A stretch of DNA of 49,326 nt from Promicromonospora kroppenstedtii DSM 19349 (GTDB lineage: Bacteria > Actinomycetota > Actinomycetes > Actinomycetales > Cellulomonadaceae), in contig NZ_KI911565.1 of the NCBI RefSeq assembly GCF_000515355.1, forward strand, positions 53,226-102,551. Reading direction: 5' to 3'. Both the position numbers and the translations under genes were made by a program. The notes below the pieces were generated by a model, which was not told the DNA's origin, made no database searches, and saw only the letters and a list, made by a program, of their open reading frames with translations. This document shows, in pieces, positions 16,328 to 28,810 of this stretch. Each line of letters starts with the position of its first letter. Position 1 is the stretch's first letter.

Positions 16328-16425
16328 GAGAGCGTTGCGCACGCTCTTGGCGACACTGGAGATTACCCCAGGTAGGGACGATGTCCCAAACCGAAATGAT
16401 GGTTCGCGGTGTGACGTGCGCCGAG

Positions 16426-16445
16426 CCGTGCGTGATGACGCACGG
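16426..16445 (-). terminator. Short hairpin after the DUF3566 gene
   Basis: A 7-bp stem (16426-16432 with 16439-16445) with a 6-base loop lies 21 bases past the end of the DUF3566 gene and about 100 bases before tRNA-Ile. It is weaker than the other hairpins in the window; no T-run follows. Confidence 0.45.
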
Positions 16446-16466
16446 GAACGCTCTGGTACTGCTGGA

Positions 16467-17686
16467 TCAGTCGTCGGTCAGCGTCATGTGCACGCCGCCG
16501 ACCAGTGCTGCCGTGATGTTGTACAGGAACGCCATGATCGTCGCGATCGCCGTCAGGAGCACGATGTTGCAGATGCTGATCAGGGTCGCGAGCGAGATGA
16601 CACGGGGGAACTCCACGAACTGCGTGAGGTTCACGTTGCTCTGCGGGCCGACGGCGTCCTCCACGAAGGTCTGCACCGTCGTGAACACACCGAGGCTGTT
16701 GAGCACCGACCAGAAGACGGCGGTGGCGACCACGGTCATGATCGCGACCGCGACGGCCAGCAGGAACGCGAGCTTCATGACCGACCACGGATCCACGCGG
16801 GAGAGGGCGAGCCGCACCCGGCGAGGCCCGGCCGGCGCCGGACGCGGCACCTCCGGCGTGGGGGTCGACGCCGGCTGCGCGGGCACCTGCTGGACCTGTG
16901 GGCCGTCGGGGACCGGCGTGGCCGTGCCGCGCACGCCTGCCGCCGTGTAGTGCATCTCGGGCCGCGGCTTGGGCTCGTTCTGGGCGGACGCCGTCTGCCC
17001 GTCGTCGTCAGGCATGATCGAGGACACCTTCTTCGCCGCGCTGCGGGCGGCGTCCAGGGCGGCCTGGGCCGCCTTCATCGCGCCGGCCTTCACGCCGTCC
17101 GTCGGTCCCGCCGGGGCCGGGGCCGGGGTGCTCACCGACGCAGTGGGCGCCGGCACCCGGTTCCACGACTTGGCGTCGGGTTCGGTCGGGGTGGAACCCT
17201 GCGCCGTCGAGGCGTCGTTCTTGGCCGAGGCCCGCCCGATGGCCGATACCAGGCCCGCCGGGTCCTTGTCCTCGTCGTTCGACGCCGGCGTGGGCTCTGC
17301 CGACTTCTGGTCCTTGCCCGACTTCCCGGCCTCGTAGGCCGACCGCCAGACGCCCCCCGTCGTCGGGACGTCGGTGGTGGGATCGCCGGGAGCAGGCGGT
17401 GCCGGGGGCTTGCCCTCGGCCTTGGCCGGGGTCGTCTTCGCCGGCGAGGCCACCACGATCGGCTCGGACGCCTTCTCGCCGTCCTTGCCCTGCCCTGTGG
17501 CGGCCTCGGTGCTCGCCGAGCCGTCCGACGCGGAGCCCTTCTCCGAGCCGGCCCCTGCCGACTCCGTGTCCGGGGTCTCGGCCTCGGCCGACGCCGCAGT
17601 CACGTCCTTGCGGTCCCGGGTGATCTCCAGGTCCTCTTCGAGCGAAGGCGTCGCGATGCGCACGTGCCCGTTCTTGTCACTCGTCA

Positions 17687-17687
<1 letters not shown>
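16467..17687 (-). CDS. DUF3566 domain membrane protein
   Basis: A 406-residue protein encoded directly downstream of gyrA with a one-base overlap (TGATG). Residues 1-285 are disordered, rich in Ala, Pro, Glu and Lys. The C-terminal 120 residues form the DUF3566 domain with two transmembrane helices: about WSVMKLAFLLAVAVAIMTVV and CNIVLLTAIATIMAFLYNI, separated by a loop containing VEDAVGPQSN. The same gene follows gyrA in mycobacteria (Rv0007) and most Micrococcales. No biochemical role is established to my knowledge; its place suggests an envelope function rather than topoisomerase activity. The long linker is poorly conserved in this family. Confidence 0.9.
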
Positions 17688-20347
<2,660 letters not shown>

Positions 20348-20529
20348 CGTCTGTACTTCCTTTCCACGCCGGTGGGCGTGTCACTTCGTCTCCTGGGCCG
20401 CCCTGTCCGTTCCCGGGGCCGCACGCCCGGACGGGCGGCGGCTCCGGGGCTCACGAGCCCCTGGCTCGTGCGCTCGTTCCTCGGACGACTCTGCACATGT
20501 CGATGTCCTGCGAGGCTGCGCCTCACTCC

Positions 20530-22611
20530 TCAGATGTCGAGGAACCGCACGTCCTTGGCGTTGCGCTGGATGAAGGTGCGGCGGGACTCGACGTCCTCGC
20601 CCATGAGCACGGAGAAGATCTCGTCGGCCGCGGCCGCGTCGTCCATGGTCACCTGCAGCAGCGTCCGGTGGTCCGGGTCCATCGTGGTGTCCCAGAGCTC
20701 GGAGTAGTCCATCTCGCCCAGGCCCTTGTAGCGCTGGATGCCGTTGTCCTTCGGGATCCGCTTGCCCTGCGCGGCGCCGGCCTCGAGGAACGCGTCGCGC
20801 TCCCGGTCCGAGTAGACGTAGTCGTGCGGTGCGTTGCTCCACTTGATCCGGTACAGCGGCGGCTGCGCGAGGTACACGTGGCCGTGCTCGATGAGCGGAC
20901 GCATGTACCGGAACAGCAGTGTGAGCAGCAGGGTGGCGATGTGCTGACCGTCGACGTCGGCGTCCGCCATGAGCACGATCTTGTGGTACCTCAGCTTCGC
21001 GATGTCGAAGTCCTCGCCGATGCCGGTGCCAAAGGCCGTGATGAGCGCCTGGACCTCGGCGTTCGAGAGCGCCTTGTCCAGCCGTGCCCGCTCGACGTTC
21101 AGGATCTTGCCGCGCAGAGGGAGGATCGCCTGGGTGCGCGGGTTGCGACCGCGGACCGCCGAGCCACCTGCCGAGTCACCCTCGACGACGTAGATCTCGC
21201 ACTCTTCCGGGTGGTTCGACTGGCAGTCCCGCAGCTTGCCAGGCATGCCGCCGCTGCTCAGGATTCCCTTGCGCCGGGTCGCCTCGCGCGCCTTGCGCGC
21301 CGCGATGCGGGCCTGGGAGGCCTGGATCGCCTTGCGGATGACGTCGCGTGCCTCGTTCGGGTGGGCGTCGAACCAGTCGACGAGCTGCTCGCGCACGACG
21401 CGCTGCACGAAGGTCTTGGCCTCCGTGTTGCCGAGCTTCGTCTTGGTCTGGCCCTCGAACTGCGGTTCGCCGAGCTTGACGGAGATGACGGCGGTCAGGC
21501 CCTCGCGGATGTCGTCACCCGTGAGGTTCTCGTCCTTCTCCTTGATGATCCCCTTGTCTCGCGCATAGCTGTTGACCAGCGTGGTCATCGCCGCGCGGAA
21601 GCCCTCCTCGTGCGTGCCGCCCTCGGTGGTGGAGATCGTGTTGGCGAAGGTGTGCACCGACTCGCTGTAGGCGCTGGTCCACTGGAGCGCGACCTCGACG
21701 GAGATCTTGCGCTCGGTGTCCTCGCTCTCGAACGAGATCACGTCGGGGTGGATGAGCTCCACGCGCTTCGCCGAGTTCAGGTGGTGCACGTAGTCCATCA
21801 GGCCGTCGTCGTACTTGTACGTGACGGTGCGCCAGGCGTCGGCCCCCTGCGCGTCCGGGGTGGTCCCGTCGGCGTCGGCCTGCCCGTCGGTGACCCGCTC
21901 GACGCCGTCGGCGGGCACCTCGGGCTCCGCGCCCGTGACCTCGTCGGTCGCAGCGGAGTGACCCGCGCGCTCGTCGGTCAGCGTGATCTTCAGGCCCTTG
22001 TTCAGGAACGCGTACTGCTGGAACCGCGCCCGGAGGGTCTCGAAGTCGTACTCGGTGGTCTCGAAGATGCTGCCGTCGGCCCAGAAGGTCTGGGTGGTCC
22101 CGGTGTGCTCGTCGGCACCGAGCGGCTCGAGCTTGTCGACGCCGGTGATCGGGTTGCCACCGTCGGTGTACTCCTGGCGCCAGTGGAAGCCGTCGCGGCG
22201 CACCTCGGACACGAACCGGGTGCTCAGGGCGTTCACCACCGACATACCGACGCCGTGCAGGCCGCCTGAGACGGCATATCCGCCGCCGCCGAACTTTCCG
22301 CCGGCATGCAGGATCGTCATCACGACCTCAAGCGTGGGCTTGCCCTCGGTCGGGTGCATGGCGACCGGGATACCGCGGCCGTCGTCGGTGACTCGCACCC
22401 CGCCGTCGGCCAGAAGGCGTACGTCGATCTCCGTGGCGTGGCCTGCGAGAGCCTCGTCCACAGCGTTATCCACAATCTCGTACACAAGGTGGTGGAGCCC
22501 ACGCTCACCGGTTGATCCGATATACATGCCCGGTCGCTTACGAACGGCCTCGAGACCTTCCAGGACTGTGATGTTCCCGGCGTCGTAGCCGCCGTCGATT
22601 CGCTCTGTCAC
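20530..22611 (-). CDS. gyrB: DNA gyrase subunit B
   Basis: The ATPase subunit of gyrase, 693 residues with the chosen start. Visible parts are the GHKL ATP site ([35 protein letters not shown]), the TOPRIM domain (EGDSAGGSA and DADVDGQH) and the C-terminal GyrA-binding tail ([17 protein letters not shown]). A disordered acidic insertion of about 45 residues sits in the transducer region, as in other actinobacteria. The frame opens with GTG at 22641, but GTG at 22611 is preceded by GAGGAG and gives the usual N-terminus. A consensus DnaA box (TTATCCACA, 22466-22474) falls in the codons of VDNAVD. Confidence 0.97.
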   Translation of the reverse strand: MTERIDGGYDAGNITVLEGLEAVRKRPGMYIGSTGERGLHHLVYEIVDNAVDEALAGHATEIDVRLLADGGVRVTDDGRGIPVAMHPTEGKPTLEVVMTILHAGGKFGGGGYAVSGGLHGVGMSVVNALSTRFVSEVRRDGFHWRQEYTDGGNPITGVDKLEPLGADEHTGTTQTFWADGSIFETTEYDFETLRARFQQYAFLNKGLKITLTDERAGHSAATDEVTGAEPEVPADGVERVTDGQADADGTTPDAQGADAWRTVTYKYDDGLMDYVHHLNSAKRVELIHPDVISFESEDTERKISVEVALQWTSAYSESVHTFANTISTTEGGTHEEGFRAAMTTLVNSYARDKGIIKEKDENLTGDDIREGLTAVISVKLGEPQFEGQTKTKLGNTEAKTFVQRVVREQLVDWFDAHPNEARDVIRKAIQASQARIAARKAREATRRKGILSSGGMPGKLRDCQSNHPEECEIYVVEGDSAGGSAVRGRNPRTQAILPLRGKILNVERARLDKALSNAEVQALITAFGTGIGEDFDIAKLRYHKIVLMADADVDGQHIATLLLTLLFRYMRPLIEHGHVYLAQPPLYRIKWSNAPHDYVYSDRERDAFLEAGAAQGKRIPKDNGIQRYKGLGEMDYSELWDTTMDPDHRTLLQVTMDDAAAADEIFSVLMGEDVESRRTFIQRNAKDVRFLDI

Positions 22612-23218
22612 GGGCGGGGTTGCTCCTCGTCTTTCAGGCACACGATGTGCACGACGACGGACGTACCAGCTACGGCACGAGCGGCTCGGGCCCGGTGGGA
22701 CCCCGGCCTGCTCGGGTGCTATGCACGGTCCGACGGCTCGTCGGTGCTCAGCGTTCCGGGCTCTCAGGACGTTCCTGGGAACCCGGCGCGGTTGACCCCC
22801 TCATACTACCTTCTGAGCGGCGAAAACCCGGGATCCTGGGGTGTTTGTAGCCACTCCTCCACAACCTTTCTCCACAGGGTGATTTCTGGGGCCCTGGAGG
22901 GGTTCGGATCAGGCCTCCGGACCGCCGCCGCGGTGGTTGATCGGGTTCGCGGCCCGGACGTTGATCACCGTCGGGGGCGGCACGCGATCGCCAGGCCCGG
23001 ACGGTGTCGTCCGCCGGTCCACGGAGCACGTGCCAAGCGCATGTCGCGACCGCACCAGGCATGCAGATGCCCACTGAATCGCAACGTCACTGCCTGACGA
23101 AGGTCAGAAAATTTGTACGCAGAAGGAGACATTTCGTTGATTTGTCTTTTTCTGCTCTAATGGCACCGACCGGTCACATGCGCGCGCTCGCGCACTCTCA
23201 CTTCGAAGGGCTTATAGA
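22612..23218. other. Divergent intergenic region between gyrB and the LAATG protein gene
   Basis: No gene is supported here. The half near gyrB is GC-rich; a possible minus-strand -10 element TAGTAT (complement of 22803-22808) could serve gyrB but lacks a clear -35. A DnaA-box-like TTCTCCACA lies at 22868-22876. The last 120 bases are unusually AT-rich for this genome (23101-23165) and probably hold the promoter of the surface protein gene. This part also contains a strong ribosome-binding sequence (AGAAGGAGA, 23121-23129) before a 7-codon open frame (TTG at 23137 to TAA). Confidence 0.6.
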
Positions 23219-24028
23219 GTGAAGAAGCTTCTTGCCGGCGGAACCCTCGCCGTCCTGGCTTTCGGCGGCATGATCGCCTCGGCCGCACCCGCATCCGCAC
23301 ACACGCCGAGCGTCTCCTCGGACTGCGGTTTCGTGAACGTTGATCTCAAGTACTACCAGGACGCCAAGGTCACGGTCGTCATTGACGGCCAGACCGTCGA
23401 GGACACCGAGTTCAGCGGTGGATTCCAGAAGCGCTACGAGGAGAACCTCGGGCTCGACAAGGCGCACGAGTGGACCGTCACCGTCGACGCCTACGACGGC
23501 AAGGACGGCACGCAGTACGACTGGTCGCAGTCGGGCTCCATCGGTGTCTGCCAGACGCCGCCGCCCGCCGAGGTCGTCAACCCCGTGGTGCCGGAGGCCG
23601 TTTCCGGCTGCGCCGCCAGCCTGGACGACATCGTGCTCCCGGAGAGCACCGAGGCGATCACCTACACCAAGACCGAGGCCGGCATCGTCGCCACCCTCAA
23701 CTCGGAGGAGTTCACCTTCCCCGAGGAGCTCGGTGCCTACATCCCGCAGGAGGACGGTTCGGCCCTGCTGCCGACCGAGGCCATCGTCTTCGAGGAGGAG
23801 TGCGAGCCGACGCCGACGCCGTCCGAGCCTTCGGTCGAGCCGAGCGAGGAGGCCTCCGTGGCGCCCGTCGACGAGCCGTCCGCCTCGCCCAGCCCCGCGG
23901 CTGAGGAGCCCGAGGAGCTCGCCGCGACCGGTGCGACCGTCGGTGGCGCCATCGCGTTCGCCGCGCTGCTGGCCATCGGTGGCGTCGCCCTGGTCTGGGC
24001 CCGCAAGCGCATGCAGCACAACGCGTGA
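23219..24028 (+). CDS. Secreted surface protein with LAATG sortase E sorting signal
   Basis: A 269-residue exported protein. A signal peptide covers residues 1-27 (cleavage after ASA). The mature part is acidic with four cysteines (SSDCGF, IGVCQT, SGCAAS, EEECEP), followed by a Thr/Pro/Ser/Glu-rich wall-spanning region at about 197-230. The C-terminus is a cell-wall sorting signal: LAATG (234-238), a hydrophobic helix and the basic tail ARKRMQHNA. LAxTG is the preferred signal of class E sortases, and such an enzyme is encoded at 9649-10482. The GTG start is preceded by CGAAGGG. It lies opposite to the surrounding replication genes, so it looks like an insertion in the dciA-gyrB junction. Ligand or role unknown. 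Confidence 0.88.
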   Translation: MKKLLAGGTLAVLAFGGMIASAAPASAHTPSVSSDCGFVNVDLKYYQDAKVTVVIDGQTVEDTEFSGGFQKRYEENLGLDKAHEWTVTVDAYDGKDGTQYDWSQSGSIGVCQTPPPAEVVNPVVPEAVSGCAASLDDIVLPESTEAITYTKTEAGIVATLNSEEFTFPEELGAYIPQEDGSALLPTEAIVFEEECEPTPTPSEPSVEPSEEASVAPVDEPSASPSPAAEEPEELAATGATVGGAIAFAALLAIGGVALVWARKRMQHNA

Positions 24029-24069
24029 GCTGATCGCTCCTGGCTGACGCCACGGCGCAGCTGAGCAGA

Positions 24070-24103
24070 GAAGGGCTCCCCGGCTTCGGCCGGGGAGCCC
24101 TTC
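24070..24103. terminator. Bidirectional hairpin between LAATG protein and dciA genes
   Basis: A perfect 15-bp inverted repeat (24070-24084 with 24089-24103) closed by a stable TTCG tetraloop. It lies 41 bases after the + strand stop and 48 bases from the end of convergent dciA. Confidence 0.85.
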
Positions 24104-24151
24104 GTGCGTCTGTGGACGCGTGAGCGTGCGCCTGTGGATATCCGGACGGCG

Positions 24152-24694
24152 TCAGCCCCAGGTGTCGCGGGGACCCGGTCCGCGCACCGAGCGCGGACCG
24201 CGCCGGAAGCCCGGACCCGCGGGGCCGAGAACGGTGACCTCCTCGACGACGCCCTCACCGATCTCCTCGGCCATGCGGCGGATCAGGTTCGGCACCAGCA
24301 GCCGTAGCTGGGTCGCCCAGGCGGTGGAGTCCGCGCGCACCACGAGGACCTTGTCCTCGAACGTCTCGGGCGTGCAGTGGTCGGCGATCTCCGAGCCCAC
24401 GACCTCGCGCCAGCGGCCCACGACACCGCCGACCGACACCTCCTCGGTCCAGCCCTTCTCCCGCAGCAGCCGGCCGACAACGGCCCCGAGAAGCTGTGGA
24501 TCCCGCGCTCCGGGGCCCGAACCGCTCGACCGGGGCTCGGCCAGGGGAGATCGCCGTGAGGGCGATCCGGGCCGCAGCCCACGGGCACGGGCCGCCGCCT
24601 TGGCACGGTTCAGCGCCGCGCGTGCGACCTCCGACGGTGGGGTCAACGCGGGCTCGGAGTTATCCACAGGCCCCTGTGGAGATTCATCAGTCAC
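24152..24694 (-). CDS. dciA: DciA/DUF721 family protein (helicase loader candidate)
   Basis: A 180-residue protein with a disordered basic N-terminal half and a C-terminal DUF721 domain (about 70-155) showing [25 protein letters not shown] and the [17 protein letters not shown] helix. DciA is the ancestral loader or operator of the replicative helicase DnaB in bacteria lacking DnaC/DnaI. In actinobacteria it is found directly after recF, as here: its GTG start overlaps the recF stop by 8 bases. The assignment is by domain pattern and synteny. Confidence 0.88.
   Translation of the reverse strand: MTDESPQGPVDNSEPALTPPSEVARAALNRAKAAARARGLRPGSPSRRSPLAEPRSSGSGPGARDPQLLGAVVGRLLREKGWTEEVSVGGVVGRWREVVGSEIADHCTPETFEDKVLVVRADSTAWATQLRLLVPNLIRRMAEEIGEGVVEEVTVLGPAGPGFRRGPRSVRGPGPRDTWG
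24660..24668 (+). promoter_or_regulatory. Consensus DnaA box inside dciA
   Basis: TTATCCACA, a full match to the DnaA box, lies in the 5' part of dciA. Six bases later the opposite-strand core TGTGGA follows (24675-24680), so the two half-sites face each other. DnaA binding has not been shown; the codons could match by chance. Confidence 0.4.
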
Positions 24695-25925
24695 GGGTCA
24701 CCGTCCCGGGTTCCACGTGAAACCGTACGCCGTCGAGCGCCGCCGGGATGTCCTCGGGCACGGCAGCCGTCACGAGTACCTGGCGGGCCGGCAGCACCAG
24801 GTCCGCGAGACGCTGCCGGCGTCGGACGTCGAGCTCGGCGAACACGTCGTCAAGGATGAGCACCGGGTCTGCGTCGGTGCCGAGATCCGGGTCCCAGAAT
24901 GCGGGTGAATCCGCCGAATTCTGCGGATCCCCGCCCAGCAGACGGAACGACGCCAGCCGCAGCGCGAGAGCGAACGACCACGATTCGCCATGGCTCGCGT
25001 ACCCCTTGGCAGGTAGCCCGCCGAGCGTCAGGACAAGGTCGTCCCGGTGCGGCCCGACCAGGCTCACGCCACGTTCGAGCTCCTGCGGCCGGGCGGCGGC
25101 CAGTGCCTCCAGCAGGAGGTCACGGAGGCGCGCGACGTCCGAAAAGTTATCCCCAGAGCCTGTGGACAAGTCCGGTGGATTGTCCTCCGACAGCGCCGGG
25201 AGGGACGACCGGTAGGCGATCTCCGCGTCGCCGTCGGCGTCGCTCACCTGCTCGTACGCCGCGGCGACCGCGGGACGGAGCGCGTGCACCAGCTGGACCC
25301 GCAGCGACAGGATCTCTGCCCCCAGCTCCGCGAGCCGGGCGTCCCAGACGTCGAGCGTCGAGAGCTCGGCTGCCGCCGAGCTCTCGGAGCGGGACGACCC
25401 ACCCGACCGCCTCGCCGACCGGGCCGACTTGAGAAGTGCCGACCGCTGCCGCAGCACCCGTTCGTAGTCCGAGAGCACCGCGGACATCCGCGGCACCATC
25501 AGGACCAGCAGCTGGTCCATGAACCGCCGGCGGCCGTCCGGGTCACCCTTCACCAGGGCGAGATCCTCGGGGGCGAACAGGACCGTCCGCAGGACGCCCA
25601 GCACGTCTCGCGCCCGGACCGGCTGGCCGCGATTGATCCGGGCGCGGTTCGCCTTGCCCTGGGTGATCTCCAGCTCGACCGTGCTTGCCCGGTCGCCACG
25701 CACGATCCGGGTCCGCACCACGGCGCGCTCCGCGCCCGAACGCACCAGCGGTGCGTCCGTGGCGACGCGGTGCGAACCCAGGGTCGCGACGTACCCGATG
25801 GCCTCGACGAGGTTGGTCTTGCCGCGGCCGTTGCGCCCTACGAAGGCGTTGACCCCGGGCTCGAGCTCCACGTCGGCCGACGCGTACGACCGGAAGTCCA
25901 GCAGGGAGAGGTGGGAGACGTACAT
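24687..25925 (-). CDS. recF: DNA replication and repair protein RecF
   Basis: An SMC-like ATPase of 412 residues that helps load RecA at gaps. The Walker A motif is [10 protein letters not shown] (about 30-39), the ABC signature region is [16 protein letters not shown] and Walker B is [12 protein letters not shown]. The open frame extends to 26204 without homology; the ATG at 25925, giving [14 protein letters not shown], is the standard RecF start. There is no strong ribosome-binding site, but gnd ends only 26 bases upstream. An internal insertion rich in Ser/Asp (about residues 240-290) is unconserved. The last codons overlap dciA and contain a degenerate parS-like site. Confidence 0.95.
   Translation of the reverse strand: MYVSHLSLLDFRSYASADVELEPGVNAFVGRNGRGKTNLVEAIGYVATLGSHRVATDAPLVRSGAERAVVRTRIVRGDRASTVELEITQGKANRARINRGQPVRARDVLGVLRTVLFAPEDLALVKGDPDGRRRFMDQLLVLMVPRMSAVLSDYERVLRQRSALLKSARSARRSGGSSRSESSAAAELSTLDVWDARLAELGAEILSLRVQLVHALRPAVAAAYEQVSDADGDAEIAYRSSLPALSEDNPPDLSTGSGDNFSDVARLRDLLLEALAAARPQELERGVSLVGPHRDDLVLTLGGLPAKGYASHGESWSFALALRLASFRLLGGDPQNSADSPAFWDPDLGTDADPVLILDDVFAELDVRRRQRLADLVLPARQVLVTAAVPEDIPAALDGVRFHVEPGTVTRD
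24709..24724 (-). promoter_or_regulatory. parS: Degenerate parS-like site in recF
   Basis: On the minus strand it reads GGTTTCACGTGGAACC, a 13/16 match to the parS consensus TGTTTCACGTGAAACA. Its inner 14 bases are identical to those of the site at 34127-34142. It encodes FHVEP near the end of recF and lies about 9.4 kb from the main cluster. ParB binding is uncertain. Confidence 0.35.
25147..25169. promoter_or_regulatory. Inverted DnaA-box pair inside recF
   Basis: TTATCCCCA (8/9, 25147-25155) faces TGTGGACAA (25161-25169), which is a full match to TTGTCCACA on the other strand, with 5 bases between. Both lie in a poorly conserved part of recF about 3 kb from oriC. Confidence 0.35.
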
Positions 25926-25951
25926 CGGTAGGAGATCGTACGTCCCGGACG

Positions 25952-26848
<897 letters not shown>

Positions 26849-26968
26849 GTGCGTGAAATCCTCCAGGGTCGTTCGACGGGGTCGCTCGTGGCGGCCGCCT
26901 TGGTGCTTGCTGACGGTGCTGTGGATGCACTGGACCGGTCCGGCCCCGAGGGGCGGAGCGACGGACCG

Positions 26969-28102
26969 TCAGCCGGTGAAGCGGATCGGCACCAGCAGGT
27001 ACCGGTAAGCGGAGTCGTCCTCGCCGTCCAGGCTGCCCTGGCCGGTGAACTCCACCGGCTTGTTCGGGTGCGTGAAGGACAGCCGGACGAAGTCCGTGCC
27101 CAGTGCGCCCAGCCCGTCAAGCAGGAACTGCGGGTTGAAGGCGACGGCGATGTCCTCGCCGACGAGCACGGCCTCCAAGGCCTCGGAAGCCTGCGCGTCG
27201 TCACCCTGCCCGGCGTCCAGCACGACCTGCCCCTCGCTGAACGAGAGGCGGATCGGCGTGTTGCGCTCCGCGACGAGGCTCACGCGCTTGGCGGCCTCGA
27301 TCAGCGGCGCGGTGGCGACGACGGCGTGGATGGGGGTGCTGTCCGGGAACAGGCGGCGGACGGCCGGGTAGTCGCCGTCGACCAGCTGGGACGTGGTCTG
27401 CCGGCCGCCGGCCTCGAAACCCACGAGGTCGAGGCCTTGTCCTGTGGACAGACCGACGTTCACGAGACCGCCGCCCGAGCCGAGCGACTTGGCGACATCG
27501 TTGAGCGTGCGGGCCCGCACCAGCGCGACCGCGGAGAAGCCCGGGGTGGCCGGGGTCCACGTCAGCTCACGCAGGGCGAGCCGGTAGCGGTCGGTGGACA
27601 GGAGGGTGATGCGCTCGCCCTCGATCTCGACCCGCACGCCGGTGAGCAGAGGCAGCGTGTCGTCCCGGCTGGCGGCGACAGTCACCTGCGCCACGGCGTG
27701 GGTGAACGCGTCGCCCGAGACCGTGCCGCTGACCTCGGGGAGACCCGGCAGCGCGGGGTACTCGTCCACAGGCATGGTGAGGAGGGTGAACCGGCTGGCG
27801 CCGCAGGTGACGATCACCTTGTTGCCCTCGAGCGCCACGTCGACGGGCTTGTTGGGCAGCGCGCGGGAGATCTCGGCGAGCAGTCGCCCGGAGACCAGCA
27901 CCGTGCCCGGCTCTGCGACCTCGGCGGGGATCTCCGACCGCGCGGACGTCTCGTAGTCGAAGCTCGCGAGGTTGATCACGCCCTGTGCGTCGGCCTCGAT
28001 CCGCACGCCGGCGAGGACCGGAGCCGGCGGGCGCGTGGGGAGCGTGCGAGCGGTCCATGTCACGGCATCGGCGAGGACGTCGCGCTCGACCCTGAACTTC
28101 AT
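26969..28102 (-). CDS. dnaN: DNA polymerase III sliding clamp (beta subunit)
   Basis: The processivity clamp, 377 residues, beginning MKFRVERDVLADAVTWTAR and made of three repeated clamp domains. It shows STDRYRLALREL in the middle domain and ends with the conserved peptide YRYLLVPIRFTG, part of the partner-binding pocket. The ATG has a ribosome-binding site (AGAGGAG). It is separated from dnaA by the origin, and from gnd by 120 bases. Confidence 0.98.
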   Translation of the reverse strand: MKFRVERDVLADAVTWTARTLPTRPPAPVLAGVRIEADAQGVINLASFDYETSARSEIPAEVAEPGTVLVSGRLLAEISRALPNKPVDVALEGNKVIVTCGASRFTLLTMPVDEYPALPGLPEVSGTVSGDAFTHAVAQVTVAASRDDTLPLLTGVRVEIEGERITLLSTDRYRLALRELTWTPATPGFSAVALVRARTLNDVAKSLGSGGGLVNVGLSTGQGLDLVGFEAGGRQTTSQLVDGDYPAVRRLFPDSTPIHAVVATAPLIEAAKRVSLVAERNTPIRLSFSEGQVVLDAGQGDDAQASEALEAVLVGEDIAVAFNPQFLLDGLGALGTDFVRLSFTHPNKPVEFTGQGSLDGEDDSAYRYLLVPIRFTG

Positions 28103-28810
28103 GCCGTTGCATCTCCTCTTGTTCCTGGACTGTCGAGGGAAACCCTACGCGAGTTGAGGACCGGGCGGCACTCGATAGACAGGGGCTGTGGATGGACTTC
28201 CTGAAGGCTCTCGTACTAGTGTTCGAAGTGCTGTCCGAGCGCCCGATCGCCTGATGAAGGCGTGTGGATTCCCCCTGATAGATAACTGTCGTAGTAGTAG
28301 TCGGTGTTGTGGAAACTGGGGAAATCGTGTCTTTCCGCAGGTCAGGTGCCATTTCTGCCTGTGGAGGAACTGTGGGTCCAACTGTGCATGAACTGGGGAC
28401 CACTGTGGACGGCCAGTTTTTACACACAGGCTGTCCACCGATTCGGGTCTCGTCGCCCACAGAAAACATGCCTTCATCCACACCCGTCCACAGGCTTGTC
28501 CCCAGGTGTGTATGGGCTGGTCAGCGCGGCGGACCAAGTTCTGCACAGACTCGGTCCACAGCGCTGGGGACAACCTGATCGGAGTCGCCGGAATCCGGGG
28601 ATCCTGGTGTGGACAGACCTGTGGAGGTGCGTATACGCAACACCCCTGCGCACCGATATGGCTGTGCACAGGGGTGTGGATAGGTGTGGAACTGCTGGTT
28701 ATGCCGGATTTCACAGACGGGTTCGGGCCTCTGTGTGGCCCAGGGGACGTGGGTCCCGCGCAGAACACGGAGACAGGCCGGCATGAGCCAGGGACGGCCA
28801 GGAGGGCTCG
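28103..28810. other. oriC: Chromosomal replication origin oriC
   Basis: The 708-base dnaA-dnaN intergenic region holds no gene and is packed with DnaA-box-like 9-mers on both strands. The best (8/9) matches are 28474-28482 TCATCCACA, 28496-28504 TTGTCCCCA, 28565-28573 (complement TTGTCCCCA), 28608-28616 (complement CTGTCCACA) and 28675-28683 (complement CTATCCACA). Weaker ones are at 28187, 28263, 28308, 28360, 28404, 28431, 28484, 28552, 28620 and 28685. No site in the region is a perfect TTNTCCACA, as is common in high-GC origins. Two relatively AT-rich stretches, 28275-28300 and 28416-28428, are candidate unwinding zones. Genes run away from this region on both sides, as expected for bidirectional replication. 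Confidence 0.92.
28292..28300 (+). promoter_or_regulatory. Candidate DnaA-trio repeat in oriC
   Basis: Three tandem TAG triplets follow an AT-rich stretch (GATAGATAACTG) and precede a short GC-rich spacer and a DnaA-box-like TGTGGAAAC at 28308. DnaA-trios, known from Bacillus subtilis, are such TAG-type triplets read toward a GC-rich spacer and DnaA box, where DnaA grips single strands to start unwinding. The match is by pattern only. Confidence 0.4.

Noticed and set aside
20348-20529. Terminator or extra gene between gyrB and gyrA
   Set aside because: Only a 6-bp GGGGCT/AGCCCC hairpin is visible and no frame with a ribosome-binding site; probably just the gyrA leader.
26909-26973. Possible hairpin between dnaN and gnd
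   Set aside because: A 9-bp inverted repeat exists (26909-26917 with 26965-26973), but the loop is 47 bases and one arm covers the dnaN stop codon, so it is not a convincing terminator.
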